Shown piece by piece: positions 50,552-58,959 of a stretch of 64,000 nucleotides of DNA (position 1 is the first letter of the stretch; each line of letters begins with the position of its first letter). The translations under genes and the position numbers were made by a program. The notes under the pieces were generated by a model. That model was given only the letters and a program-made list of their open reading frames with translations, did not search any database and was not told the DNA's origin. Where the stretch lies: NCBI GenBank assembly GCA_038530285.1, contig JBCBCY010000002.1, forward strand, positions 62,001 through 126,000, in the 5' to 3' direction. This stretch comes from JASJAR01 sp038530285. GTDB taxonomy: Bacteria > Pseudomonadota > Alphaproteobacteria > Rhodobacterales > Rhodobacteraceae.

Positions 50552-51130
50552 ATGCCAAAGATCGTGGATCATGAAGAACGCCGCAGCAGCATCGCCCGCG
50601 CCGCCATGCTCGAGATCGCCGAAAAGGGCATCGAGGATCTGCGCCTGAAAGATGTCGCCGCGCGCGCAGGTTGGACGACAGGCGTGCTGACGCATTATTT
50701 CAAGGGCAAGGACGAGTTGCTGTCAGAAGCCCTGAAAGTGACGTTTCGCGAAATTGTGGGCGAAGCCGTGGCGGACGCGCAGAATGACGGCCACAATGGT
50801 TACGACCTCATGCGACGTTGGTTGCCCAGTTTTCCCGGGCGCCTGACGGCCTCGAAGGCCTGGATCGCATTTACCGGCAGCGCTCAGTTTTCCTCCGCCA
50901 ACAGGGCGCTTTTTGAGGAATACTACCGACTTATGACCGATGAGGGGCGTCGACGTTTAGAGGGCGTCCCCCTGGCCATGGACGTTGAGGCCGCGGTGGA
51001 CATGTCGCTGGCCTTTTTCGACGGGCTCTGCACCAGAGTGATCATGGAGCCTGACGCCTGGCCGCCCGAGCGGCAAGAGGCCCTTCTTGAAAATTTCGTA
51101 AATCGCGTGCTTCAAGGCTCAGACGTCTGA
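50552..51130 (+). CDS. TetR/AcrR-family transcriptional regulator
   Basis: The 192-residue regulator has an N-terminal helix-turn-helix (IEDLRLKDVAARAGWTTGVLTHYFKGKDELL, about 25-56), typical of the BetI-like branch, and a C-terminal ligand-binding domain with RRWLPSFPGRLTASKAWIAF. It starts with ATG, AAGTGAGGACG upstream. It is divergent from the helical-repeat/DUF4334 pair and probably represses them and itself through the palindrome in the gap. The ligand is unknown. Confidence 0.88.
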   Translation: MPKIVDHEERRSSIARAAMLEIAEKGIEDLRLKDVAARAGWTTGVLTHYFKGKDELLSEALKVTFREIVGEAVADAQNDGHNGYDLMRRWLPSFPGRLTASKAWIAFTGSAQFSSANRALFEEYYRLMTDEGRRRLEGVPLAMDVEAAVDMSLAFFDGLCTRVIMEPDAWPPERQEALLENFVNRVLQGSDV

Positions 51131-51230
51131 GCCGCCGCTCGGGAACAAGACGCCGTTGGTTTTGGCCCTTGTGGCACTTCAAGGTGCGGCGGGGCCGGGC
51201 TTGACGACACACGCTCGCCGTCGCGCGCTG

Positions 51231-51899
51231 TCAGTTCTCAAAATGAATCTTGCATTTCTTTGTAGCAAACCGCCCGAGCTTGAAGCCAGCCACATCAAGC
51301 GCACGCTTCAAACGATCGCTAAGGAACAACCCGTCTCCCCCGAGCACTTTGTCTCGCCATAGATCGATACCGTTGTCGTCCTGATGTTTGAGGGCCACGA
51401 CCGCATTCGCTTCAACGACATTGTAGAAATTCGTATTCCTAACCTTGATGAACCCCTTACTGAGCTCGGGTAAGAACGCCGACTTCAACTCGCAGACATC
51501 CACGAAGACAAACGAATGCCCCGTGGGCACGGTGCGGTCCGGGCCTTCATAGACATCCAGGGATCTTAACTGGTTCCGACCAATGTTGTGGCGTTGAAGC
51601 AGGTCCGCCAAAGCATGCGATACAGCGATGCCCCCACCTGCGATGGTGAAAAAGTCGGGCATCTTATCCAGGTTAAGATCAGGGTCTTGCCTTTGACCGC
51701 GCAGCAAGCCACCTAAGTGAAGAAAGGTGGGCATGTGTTCCAACGGTGTTAAGTCGAATTTGACTGCCCTGGATGCGGCAACTCCAAAGGGCGACGGGTC
51801 GATATGCGGGTCATAGTCGGCAAACTCTGGATAAAGGCCTTTATTAATTGCTGCCCCTTTCATGTACAGGTTCACCCAAATCGGATCGGAGGCAGCCAC
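51231..51899 (-). CDS. Imm11-family (DUF1629) immunity-type protein, orphan
   Basis: The 222-residue product ends with NGIDLWRDKVLGGDGLFLSDRLKRALDVAGFKLGRFATKKCKI, the conserved C-terminal block of Imm11 proteins that protect against polymorphic toxins. No toxin gene is beside it. The start is GTG at 51899, four bases after the pyrH stop, so it is read on the pyrH message. The gene is visibly AT-richer than pyrH and frr, which suggests recent acquisition. The exact cognate toxin cannot be inferred. Confidence 0.75.
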   Translation of the reverse strand: MAASDPIWVNLYMKGAAINKGLYPEFADYDPHIDPSPFGVAASRAVKFDLTPLEHMPTFLHLGGLLRGQRQDPDLNLDKMPDFFTIAGGGIAVSHALADLLQRHNIGRNQLRSLDVYEGPDRTVPTGHSFVFVDVCELKSAFLPELSKGFIKVRNTNFYNVVEANAVVALKHQDDNGIDLWRDKVLGGDGLFLSDRLKRALDVAGFKLGRFATKKCKIHFEN

Positions 51900-51902
51900 C
51901 CC

Positions 51903-52661
51903 CTATCCCTTCACGATCGTATAGGTCCCCTCGCCCGCCAGAATGCCCCGGAACCCGCCCGGTTCATCGAGCGAGAACACCACCAGCGGCAGGTTGTTGT
52001 CGCGGGCCAGTGCAATGGCTGAGGCATCCATCACCCGCAGGTTCTGGCGCAAGACCTCATCATAAGTGACCGTGTCGAAGCGCTTGGCGTCCGGGTTGGT
52101 CTTGGGGTCCTTGTCATAGACCCCGTCGACCCCGTTTTTGCCCATGAAGATCGCTTCGCAGGCCATTTCCGACGCGCGTAGCGTCGCGGCCGTGTCGGTC
52201 GTGAAATAGGGGTTCCCGGTGCCGGCGGCGAAAATGCACACCCGGCCCTTTTCAAGGTGGCGCACCGCGCGGCGCCGGATATAGGGCTCGCAGACCTGAT
52301 CCATCGGAATGGCCGAGATCACGCGGGTATAGACCCCCTGCTCTTCTAACGCCGACTGCATCCCCAGCGCGTTCATCACGGTCGCCAGCATGCCCATGTA
52401 ATCGGCGGTCGTGCGTTCCATCCCCTGCGCGGACCCGGCCAGCCCGCGGAAGATATTGCCGCCCCCGATCACCAGACAGACCTCAACCCCCAGTTCGTGA
52501 ACGGCCTTCACCTCACCCGCGACGCGTTGCACCGTTGGCGGGTGCAGGCCGAAGCCCTGGTCGCCCATCAGCGCCTCGCCGGAGATTTTCAGCAGCACGC
52601 GCTTGTAGCGTGGCGGCGCGGACGGGTCAGCCCCTGGTTGTGGTGCGGTAACACTGACCAT
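51903..52661 (-). CDS. pyrH: Uridylate kinase
   Basis: The 252-residue hexameric enzyme phosphorylates UMP to UDP. The start MVSVTAPQPG at 52661 is preceded by GAGGGCG; an open frame extends upstream antisense to miaA and is not coding. Motifs: RVLLKISGEALMG (phosphate loop), VIGGGNIFRG, TADYMGMLATVMNAL and CIFAAGTGNPYFTTDTAA are diagnostic. It is normally followed by frr; here the Imm11-type gene follows after four bases. Confidence 0.96.
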   Translation of the reverse strand: MVSVTAPQPGADPSAPPRYKRVLLKISGEALMGDQGFGLHPPTVQRVAGEVKAVHELGVEVCLVIGGGNIFRGLAGSAQGMERTTADYMGMLATVMNALGMQSALEEQGVYTRVISAIPMDQVCEPYIRRRAVRHLEKGRVCIFAAGTGNPYFTTDTAATLRASEMACEAIFMGKNGVDGVYDKDPKTNPDAKRFDTVTYDEVLRQNLRVMDASAIALARDNNLPLVVFSLDEPGGFRGILAGEGTYTIVKG

Positions 52662-52733
52662 GGCGCCCTCGCTGCGTCGTTTTGCGTTGGCGCGGAAAAT
52701 GTCCCAAAAGGCAGCGATGTGCAATCCGATAAG

Positions 52734-53642
52734 ATGGGAAACACGCAGGTGGGCTGGCACGCGCTGATCAAGACCATTCCGGCCGACCGGCCCGTCCTGG
52801 TCGCGGGGCCCACCGCGTCGGGCAAATCGGGGCTTGCGATGGCGATTGCCGACGCCCAGGGCGGCCTTATCCTCAACGCCGATGCGCTGCAGGTCTTTGC
52901 CAACTGGCGCATCCTGACCGCGCGGCCTTCGCCGCAAGATGAGGCCCGCCACCCCCATGCGCTTTACGGCCACGTGCCAGGCGACACCCCCTATTCGGTG
53001 GGCACATGGCTGCGCGAGGTGGCACCGTATCTGGGCGGCCCGCGGCCCATCATCGTCGGCGGCACGGGGTTGTATTTTGCCGCCCTCACCGAAGGGCTGG
53101 CCGATATCCCGGATATCCCTGCCGACATTGCCCGGACGGCAAAGCTTCGTGCTGAGAGTGACCTCGACGCCCTGATCGGCGAGATCGACGCTGCAACCTC
53201 GGCCCGGATCGATCTGCAAAACCCGCGCCGCGTCCAGCGCGCCTGGGAGGTTTTGACCACGACCGGACGCGGCCTGGCCCACTGGCAGGACGCAACACCG
53301 CCGCCACTGTTGGCACCAGGCGCGGCGACCGCGCTGTGTCTCGAAGCCCCCAAAAACTGGCTGACCCCAAGGATCGAAGCGCGCTTTGATCAGATGCTGA
53401 CCGCCGGTCTTCTGGACGAAGCGCGCGCCAATCTGCGCGACTGGAACGCCGGGGCGGCGTCCTCGAAAGCGATTGGCGCCGCCGAGGTGATAGACCACCT
53501 TTTGGGACGGCTCGATTGTGCACACATGCGCAACAATGTGGTTATTCAGACACGCCAATACGCAAAACGGCAACGAAACTGGTTTCGAAGCCGCATGAAA
53601 GACTGGCGCTGGATTGACCCCGAGGGTGCGTTCGGCGCATGA
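52734..53642 (+). CDS. miaA: tRNA dimethylallyltransferase MiaA
   Basis: The 302-residue enzyme adds an isopentenyl group to A37 of tRNAs reading UNN codons. The P-loop PTASGKSG is at about residues 25-32, with the ILNADALQVF and RWRVLTARPS-like NWRILTARPSPQDE blocks, IVGGTGLYFAALTEGL and the RRVQRAWEVL helix. The ATG at 52734 has no strong Shine-Dalgarno; an upstream frame is antisense to pyrH. It is divergent from pyrH with 72 bp between. The protein uses the isoprenoid made through dxr. Confidence 0.93.
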   Translation: MGNTQVGWHALIKTIPADRPVLVAGPTASGKSGLAMAIADAQGGLILNADALQVFANWRILTARPSPQDEARHPHALYGHVPGDTPYSVGTWLREVAPYLGGPRPIIVGGTGLYFAALTEGLADIPDIPADIARTAKLRAESDLDALIGEIDAATSARIDLQNPRRVQRAWEVLTTTGRGLAHWQDATPPPLLAPGAATALCLEAPKNWLTPRIEARFDQMLTAGLLDEARANLRDWNAGAASSKAIGAAEVIDHLLGRLDCAHMRNNVVIQTRQYAKRQRNWFRSRMKDWRWIDPEGAFGA

Positions 53643-53690
53643 AGACATGTTGGCCGGGTGACCGGTCGGGGCTGCTCTGGGGGCATCTCA

Positions 53691-54545
53691 ATGAGACGAC
53701 TGCATCTGGCACCGCATGGGGCCAGAGTGACAGAATTGCCGCGCGTGCCTGCGGCAGTGGACATTGTTGGCCTTCAGCGACTTGCCTTTGGCGGTCGCTG
53801 GCGGGTCGAAGCGATGCGCAGCTATTCGCGCCCCGCCTTGTTGTGGTTCACCCGTGGGTCAGGCCGCATCACCATCAACGGGGCGACCCGCGGGTATGGC
53901 CCCCACAATGCGATTTTCCTGCCGCCGGGGACCATGCATGGGTTTGACATGCTGGGCCAGGTTCTGGGCTTTGCGGCGTTCTTGCCAGCCGATGCCGCGC
54001 TGGACTGGCCCGAAGAGCCCTTGCACCTGCGCTGCCGCGAGGGCCGGATGCAGGCCGAACTCACCGGTCTGATCGAACAACTCGAACGCGCGACCGCTGC
54101 CCCGGATACCGAAACCGGCCACGAGCTGTTTCATCTGTCCGGTCTGGTGTCGGTCTGGCTGCGGCGCCGGGCCAATTTGGCCGAAAACACCACCGCCCAG
54201 GACCATGAACGCGCCGGCGACCGGTTGTCGGCGGCCTATTCGGCCCTCGTTGAACGCGATTTCACCAAGCCGCGCGGCGTGGCCGATTATGCCCGCGATC
54301 TGGGCGTGACGCCGACCCATCTCAGCCGCGTGTGCCGGGCCACGTCGGGCCGCTCGGCGCTGGCCCTTTTGATCGACAGGCGCCTCTATGAGGCCCGCCG
54401 ATTGCTGCGAGACACCCAATTGCCCGTCCAGGACATCGCCAAAACCACCGGGTTCGGTTCTCCGGCCTATTTCAGCCGCGCCTTTCGGTCCGAAATCGGC
54501 ACAAGCCCCAGTGAATTCAGGAAAAAACCGGGTCTGCGCAGATAG
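53691..54545 (+). CDS. AraC-family transcriptional regulator
   Basis: The 284-residue regulator (start MRRLHLAPHG preferred) has an N-terminal cupin-like sensor domain (about 1-120, with FTRGSGRITINGATRGYGPHNAIFLPPGTMHGF) and a C-terminal double helix-turn-helix (about 185-280): GVADYARDLGVTPTHLSRVCRA and PVQDIAKTTGFGSPAYFSRAFRSEIGTSPSEFR. It may control the nearby substrate-binding protein gene 148 bases downstream, which is an inference from position. Confidence 0.9.
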   Translation: MRRLHLAPHGARVTELPRVPAAVDIVGLQRLAFGGRWRVEAMRSYSRPALLWFTRGSGRITINGATRGYGPHNAIFLPPGTMHGFDMLGQVLGFAAFLPADAALDWPEEPLHLRCREGRMQAELTGLIEQLERATAAPDTETGHELFHLSGLVSVWLRRRANLAENTTAQDHERAGDRLSAAYSALVERDFTKPRGVADYARDLGVTPTHLSRVCRATSGRSALALLIDRRLYEARRLLRDTQLPVQDIAKTTGFGSPAYFSRAFRSEIGTSPSEFRKKPGLRR

Positions 54546-54693
54546 GCGGCGTTCCGCTGAAACGGCCGGGTTTACGCCGCGTCCTATCGCCCCGATCACG
54601 ATTTTTTTCAGGTTTTCCCTTGGCTTTAGGGGCCAAGCGTCTCACTATTAAGGGGAATAGAAGCAAAAAAGCTCAATCCATAGGGGAGAACTC

Positions 54694-56307
54694 ATGAGCC
54701 ATCGGGACACCGACCTCAAGCTTGCGCAAATCATCGAAGCCGCCAGGGCCCACAAGATCGGCCGCCGTCGCTTCATGGAAGGCGCCATTTTCACCGGCGC
54801 CACAGCGGCCACCGCATCGACGATGTGGGCCACCAAAGTCCAGGCCCAGACACCAAAGCGCGGCGGCACGTTCCGCGTGGGCATCCATGACGGCAACACA
54901 TCCGACGGGCTTGATCCGGGCACCTATCAATCGGTGCTGCAGATCCAACTGGCCCATGCCGTGTTTTCGTACATGACCGAAATCACCAATGAGAACGGCC
55001 TTGGCCCGGACCTGGCAGACGAGTGGGAAGCCTCCCCCGACGCCAAGACCTGGACCTTCAAGATCAACCCGAACGCCAAGTTCCACGATGGCACGCCGGT
55101 CACCACCGCAGACGTCATCGCGTCGATGAACCACCACCGCGGTGAGGCGTCGACCTCGGCGGCCAAAGCGATCCTGGGCATTGTCGATGACATTCGCGCC
55201 GACGGCGACAATGCGGTCGTGTTCGACCTGTCCGTGGGGGCGGCTGACCTGCCCTACCTTCTGACGGATTATCACCTGATCATCTGTAAGGCCAACGACG
55301 ACGGCACGATCAATTGGCAGTCGGGCATCGGCTCTGGCCCCTACAAGATCGAAAGCAACAACGTCGGTGTACGGGTCGAGATGACGCGCCACGAAGACTG
55401 GCACCGGATCGATGAAGGCGCCTTCTTTGACGCCGTCACGATGGTTGTGCTGAACGACGCCAACGCGCGCCAGACCGCTTTGGTGACCAATCAGGTCGAT
55501 GCCATCACATCGGTCGATCTGAAAACGGTTGGCATGTTGGGCCGCGCGCCGGGCATCGAAATCGACAACATCCCATCAGGGTCCCACGTGACCATTCCGG
55601 GCTTTGCCGACACCGCACCGATGGAAAGCATCGATGCGCGCCTGGCGCTGAAATACGCGATCAACCGCGAGGAAATCGTCGAGAAGATCTTCTTCGGCAA
55701 CGCCTCTGTCGGCAACGACACGCCGCTGAACGAGACCTTCCCGTTCTTTGAACCCCTCGAACAGCGCAGCTATGATCCCGACAAAGCCAAGTTCCACATG
55801 GAAAAGGCCGGTCTGAGCTCAATGGACATCACGGTTCACGCGTCGGATTCGGTGTTTTCGGGTGCGGTCGACATGGTCACGCTGTTTTCCGAACAGGCGC
55901 GGCCTGCGGGCATCAACATCACGCCCAAGCGCGAACCGGCTGACAACTTCTGGGCCAATGTCTGGCTCGTCCAGCCGTTCCCGGTTGTCCAGTGGGGCGC
56001 ACGGCCCACACCGGATGCGATCTTCAGCCTGGTCTATCAGTCAGGCGTGGCCTGGAACGAAGGCCGCTGGTCGAACGAGCGTTTCGACACGCTGTTGTTG
56101 GAAGCCAAGGCCGAGCTTGACGCCGCCAAGCGGACCGAGATGTACACCGAGATGAGCCAGCTTGTCGCTGACGAAAGCCCGGTGATCATCCCGTTGTTCG
56201 TGAACCGCATCATGGGCCGGCGCGACAATGTCATGCACCTTGATCAGATCGCATCGAACTGGGAGCTTGACGGCGCGCGCGGCTACCAGCGCTGGTGGTT
56301 CGCGTAA
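54694..56307 (+). CDS. ABC transporter substrate-binding protein, peptide/family 5, Tat-exported
   Basis: The 537-residue periplasmic binding protein has a twin-arginine leader (KIGRRRFMEGAIF, cleavage near KVQAQ) and the SBP_bac_5 fold: GGTFRVGIHDGNTSDGLDPGTYQS, a PYLLTDYHLIICKA region, and WNEGRWSNERFDTLLLEAKAELD near the C-terminus. It binds oligopeptides or related solutes. ATG follows GGGGAGA. It stands apart from the permease genes, which lie on the other strand beyond the SGNH hydrolase gene, and it ends with a strong terminator. Confidence 0.92.
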   Translation: MSHRDTDLKLAQIIEAARAHKIGRRRFMEGAIFTGATAATASTMWATKVQAQTPKRGGTFRVGIHDGNTSDGLDPGTYQSVLQIQLAHAVFSYMTEITNENGLGPDLADEWEASPDAKTWTFKINPNAKFHDGTPVTTADVIASMNHHRGEASTSAAKAILGIVDDIRADGDNAVVFDLSVGAADLPYLLTDYHLIICKANDDGTINWQSGIGSGPYKIESNNVGVRVEMTRHEDWHRIDEGAFFDAVTMVVLNDANARQTALVTNQVDAITSVDLKTVGMLGRAPGIEIDNIPSGSHVTIPGFADTAPMESIDARLALKYAINREEIVEKIFFGNASVGNDTPLNETFPFFEPLEQRSYDPDKAKFHMEKAGLSSMDITVHASDSVFSGAVDMVTLFSEQARPAGINITPKREPADNFWANVWLVQPFPVVQWGARPTPDAIFSLVYQSGVAWNEGRWSNERFDTLLLEAKAELDAAKRTEMYTEMSQLVADESPVIIPLFVNRIMGRRDNVMHLDQIASNWELDGARGYQRWWFA

Positions 56308-56338
56308 GATCACTGTCCTCGTCGTGGACAAGGACACC

Positions 56339-56363
56339 AAGGGGCCCCGCGGGGCCCCTTTTT
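56339..56363 (+). terminator. Rho-independent terminator after the substrate-binding protein gene
   Basis: The stem AAGGGGCCCC / GGGGCCCCTT is joined by GC and followed by TTT. It lies 32 bases after the stop at 56307, upstream of repeat copy 3. Confidence 0.85.
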
Positions 56364-56400
56364 CATGGCACATCCCGCGCATGGCCATGCCCCCTCGGGT

Positions 56401-56460
56401 CCCCTTCATCTTCCCAAAAATATCCCGGGGGGGCGCGCAGCGCGGGGGCAGAGCCCCCTC
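56401..56460. repeat. Dispersed intergenic repeat, copy 3
   Basis: It shares the lead CCCCTTCATCTTCCC, the AAATATCCCGGGGG core and the GGGGGCAGAGCCCCC hairpin with copy 1; the first hairpin here is GCGCGCAGCGCG. It lies between the convergent substrate-binding protein and SGNH hydrolase genes and ends at the hydrolase stop. Confidence 0.8.
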
Positions 56461-57210
56461 TCAGTTCAGATCGGGGCGGGCCCCTGACAGCATCTCTTTC
56501 AGGTCCGCCCAAAGGACATCCGCAATCAGATCGCTGCCTGCGGCACTGGGGTGATGGCCGTCCGCGTCGTAAAGCGTCGGCCAATCAGGGCGGGCCTCCA
56601 GCCAACGCAGGGGCACAGGCGCCACCCGTTGCCCTGTGGCCGCATAATGGGCCATCGTCCGGGCCGCATACGCGTCAGGGTCGCGGGGGCCCCGACTCGA
56701 AGCTGCGGCGTCTTCATAGACACGGTGCCCGGGCGCCCCGGGAAAGGGCGGATACATCAACAATGGTGCAGGGGCGGCCAGCTGCGCGATCGCATCGATC
56801 GCAAGACGCGACCCCCAACGGGTTCTGGCCCGCAAGGGTGTCGCGGTGAAGTCCTGCACGACAATCGCATCCCAGCCCTTGGCCAACACCCGGCGCAGCG
56901 CAGCAATCCGCAGACTTTCCACAAGATGGGCCCCATTGGCCGAGGCGGAGGCGACCAAAAGCGCTACCCCATCGCGCGCCGCACGCGCGGCCACACGCGC
57001 CGGCAGGTCATTGCGCACCACCATGGAATTGCCAACAAACAACACCCGCGGCGATGCGATATCCTGCGCCAGAAGTGCGGCAAGATGCGCCTGCGTCAGA
57101 TGGGGCAAGCGGCGCGGCGTGGCGTGAAGTCGAAGCACCGGCACCGATGCCCCAACAGCCCCCAGGGCCACCAGCCCGGCACCGGCCAAAACGCCCCGAC
57201 GAGAGATCAC
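56461..57210 (-). CDS. SGNH/GDSL-type hydrolase, exported
   Basis: Start GTG at 57210 (MISRRGVLAGAGLV) fits GGAAGG 11 bases upstream; a TTG at 57219 is less likely. A twin-arginine-like N-terminus (ISRRGVLAGAG) and hydrophobic stretch indicate export. SGNH blocks are visible: VLFVGNSMVV (block I Ser), SANGAHLVE, and the C-terminal DGHHPSAAGSDLIADV with the catalytic Asp-His. About 249 residues. It likely removes acyl groups from a sugar or lipid; the substrate is unknown. It is convergent with the substrate-binding protein gene and lies downstream of the ABC operon on the same strand. Confidence 0.75.
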   Translation of the reverse strand: MISRRGVLAGAGLVALGAVGASVPVLRLHATPRRLPHLTQAHLAALLAQDIASPRVLFVGNSMVVRNDLPARVAARAARDGVALLVASASANGAHLVESLRIAALRRVLAKGWDAIVVQDFTATPLRARTRWGSRLAIDAIAQLAAPAPLLMYPPFPGAPGHRVYEDAAASSRGPRDPDAYAARTMAHYAATGQRVAPVPLRWLEARPDWPTLYDADGHHPSAAGSDLIADVLWADLKEMLSGARPDLN

Positions 57211-57297
57211 CTGACCCAATGCCTTCCAACGCCACCACCGGGCGCAAATTCCTTACAAAAGGAATTTCCCAAATTCTGCATCAGAACTTGGCCCCGC

Positions 57298-58953
57298 CTA
57301 GATGTTCCCGGACGCCGCTTCGCCCACATTGTCGACACCGCGCTCTTCCAACAGGTTATCGAGCCAATCGGGGTCCATTTCGGGCACAGACGACAGCAAA
57401 AGGTCGGTGTATTCGTGGTGCGGCGGGGTGAACATCTTGGTCTTGCCGCCCGCTTCGACGACCTTGCCTTCCTTCATCACCACCACTTCATCGGCGATGG
57501 ATTTCACCGTCGCCAGATCGTGGGTGATGAACATGTAAGCCAGATTGAGGTCCCGTTGCAGCTTGTCCAGAAGCCGCAAAATCCCCTCGGCCACCAGCTG
57601 GTCCAGCGCGGATGTGACCTCATCACAGATGATGAACGTCGGTTCCGCCGCCAGGGCCCGCGCGATCCCCACGCGCTGTTTCTGCCCACCTGAAAGCTCG
57701 GAAGGCAGCCGGTGATAATACAGCGATGGTTCCAGCTCGATCTGGTCGAGAAGTTCGTCCACCCGCTTTTTCAACTCGGTCCCGCGCAAGCCACCATAGA
57801 ACGCCGCCGGGCGTCCGATGATCTCGCCAATGGATTTTTTGGGGTTCAGCGCGGTATCTGCCATCTGGTAGATCATCTGCGCCTGCCGCAACTGATCCTT
57901 CGACCGGCTTTTGTAATCGCGCGGCAGGGGCGTGCCCTGAAATTCCACATGGCCTTCCAAGGGGGGCAAGAGCCCCGTGATGACCCGCGCGGTCGTGGAT
58001 TTGCCCGACCCGCTTTCGCCCACCACAGCCACCGTGCGGCCGGCGTGAATATCAAAGCTCACATCGTGCAGCACCTTGACGGTCCCGTAAGCGGCATGGA
58101 CGCCCTTGACCGACACCAGCGGTGTGGTCCCCGCCGGCGGGGCCGGCTTTTCGGCGCGTTCAAACGATCGCACCGCCCAGAGCGATTTGGTGTAATCCTT
58201 CTTGGGATCGGCCAGCATCTTGCGGGTTTCGGCCTCTTCCACCTCATCGCCTTTCAGCAGCACTTTGATCCGGTCGGCCATCTGAGCCACGACCGCAAGG
58301 TCATGAGTGATATACAAGGCCGCCGTATTGAACTGCTCGACGATCTCGCGGATCGCGGCCAAAACCTCAATCTGCGTGGTCACATCCAGCGCCGTGGTTG
58401 GCTCGTCAAATATGATCAGATCAGGCCGGCAGGACATGGCCATCGCCGTCATCGCGCGCTGCAACTGCCCGCCCGAGACCTGGTGAGGGTAGCGAAAGCC
58501 GATCTCGTCAGGGTTGGGCAGCCGCAACTGGCGGTAAAGATCAATCGCGTCTTCGCGGCTGTCTTTCCAGTTTTCGGTCCGGTGCAGGCGCGCGCTTTCT
58601 GAATGCTGGTCGAACAGCTTGTGCGCGGGATTGAAGGACGCCGCCGCCGATTGGGCCACATAGGCGATGCGCGAGCCGCGAAGCGCGCGTTTTTCGCCCT
58701 GGGTCGCCGATGTCAGGTCGATGCCATCGAACTTGACCGTCCCGCCCGAGATCCGGCAGCCATCGCGCGTGAACCCCATGGCCGCCAACCCGATGGTGGA
58801 TTTGCCCGCACCAGATTCCCCGATCAGGCCCATGACCTCACCGCGTTTCAGGGTCAGATCGACGCCGTGCACAATTTCGATCCAGGTCTCGTCGGAATAG
58901 CCTTCGATCCGCAGGTCTTTGATGTCCAGAAGGACCGGTTTTTCTTTTGCCAT
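57298..58953 (-). CDS. Dipeptide/oligopeptide ABC transporter, fused double ATP-binding protein
   Basis: The 551-residue chain has two complete ATPase domains, equivalent to DppD and DppF joined. First domain: GESGAGKST (about 45-53), VSGGQLQRAMTAMA and IIFDEPTTALDVT. Second: GESGSGKST (about 315), LSGGQKQRVGIARALA and IICDEVTSALD. Both switch His regions (ITHDLA) are present. It powers uptake of peptides or a similar solute through the two permeases encoded upstream. It begins six bases after the permease stop. Confidence 0.94.
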   Translation of the reverse strand: MAKEKPVLLDIKDLRIEGYSDETWIEIVHGVDLTLKRGEVMGLIGESGAGKSTIGLAAMGFTRDGCRISGGTVKFDGIDLTSATQGEKRALRGSRIAYVAQSAAASFNPAHKLFDQHSESARLHRTENWKDSREDAIDLYRQLRLPNPDEIGFRYPHQVSGGQLQRAMTAMAMSCRPDLIIFDEPTTALDVTTQIEVLAAIREIVEQFNTAALYITHDLAVVAQMADRIKVLLKGDEVEEAETRKMLADPKKDYTKSLWAVRSFERAEKPAPPAGTTPLVSVKGVHAAYGTVKVLHDVSFDIHAGRTVAVVGESGSGKSTTARVITGLLPPLEGHVEFQGTPLPRDYKSRSKDQLRQAQMIYQMADTALNPKKSIGEIIGRPAAFYGGLRGTELKKRVDELLDQIELEPSLYYHRLPSELSGGQKQRVGIARALAAEPTFIICDEVTSALDQLVAEGILRLLDKLQRDLNLAYMFITHDLATVKSIADEVVVMKEGKVVEAGGKTKMFTPPHHEYTDLLLSSVPEMDPDWLDNLLEERGVDNVGEAASGNI

Positions 58954-58959
58954 GAAGTC

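Noticed and set aside
52662..53648. Open frame extending pyrH upstream by more than 300 codons
   Set aside because: It is antisense to miaA, is Arg/Gly-rich without motifs, and PyrH starts at 52661 with a proper family N-terminus.
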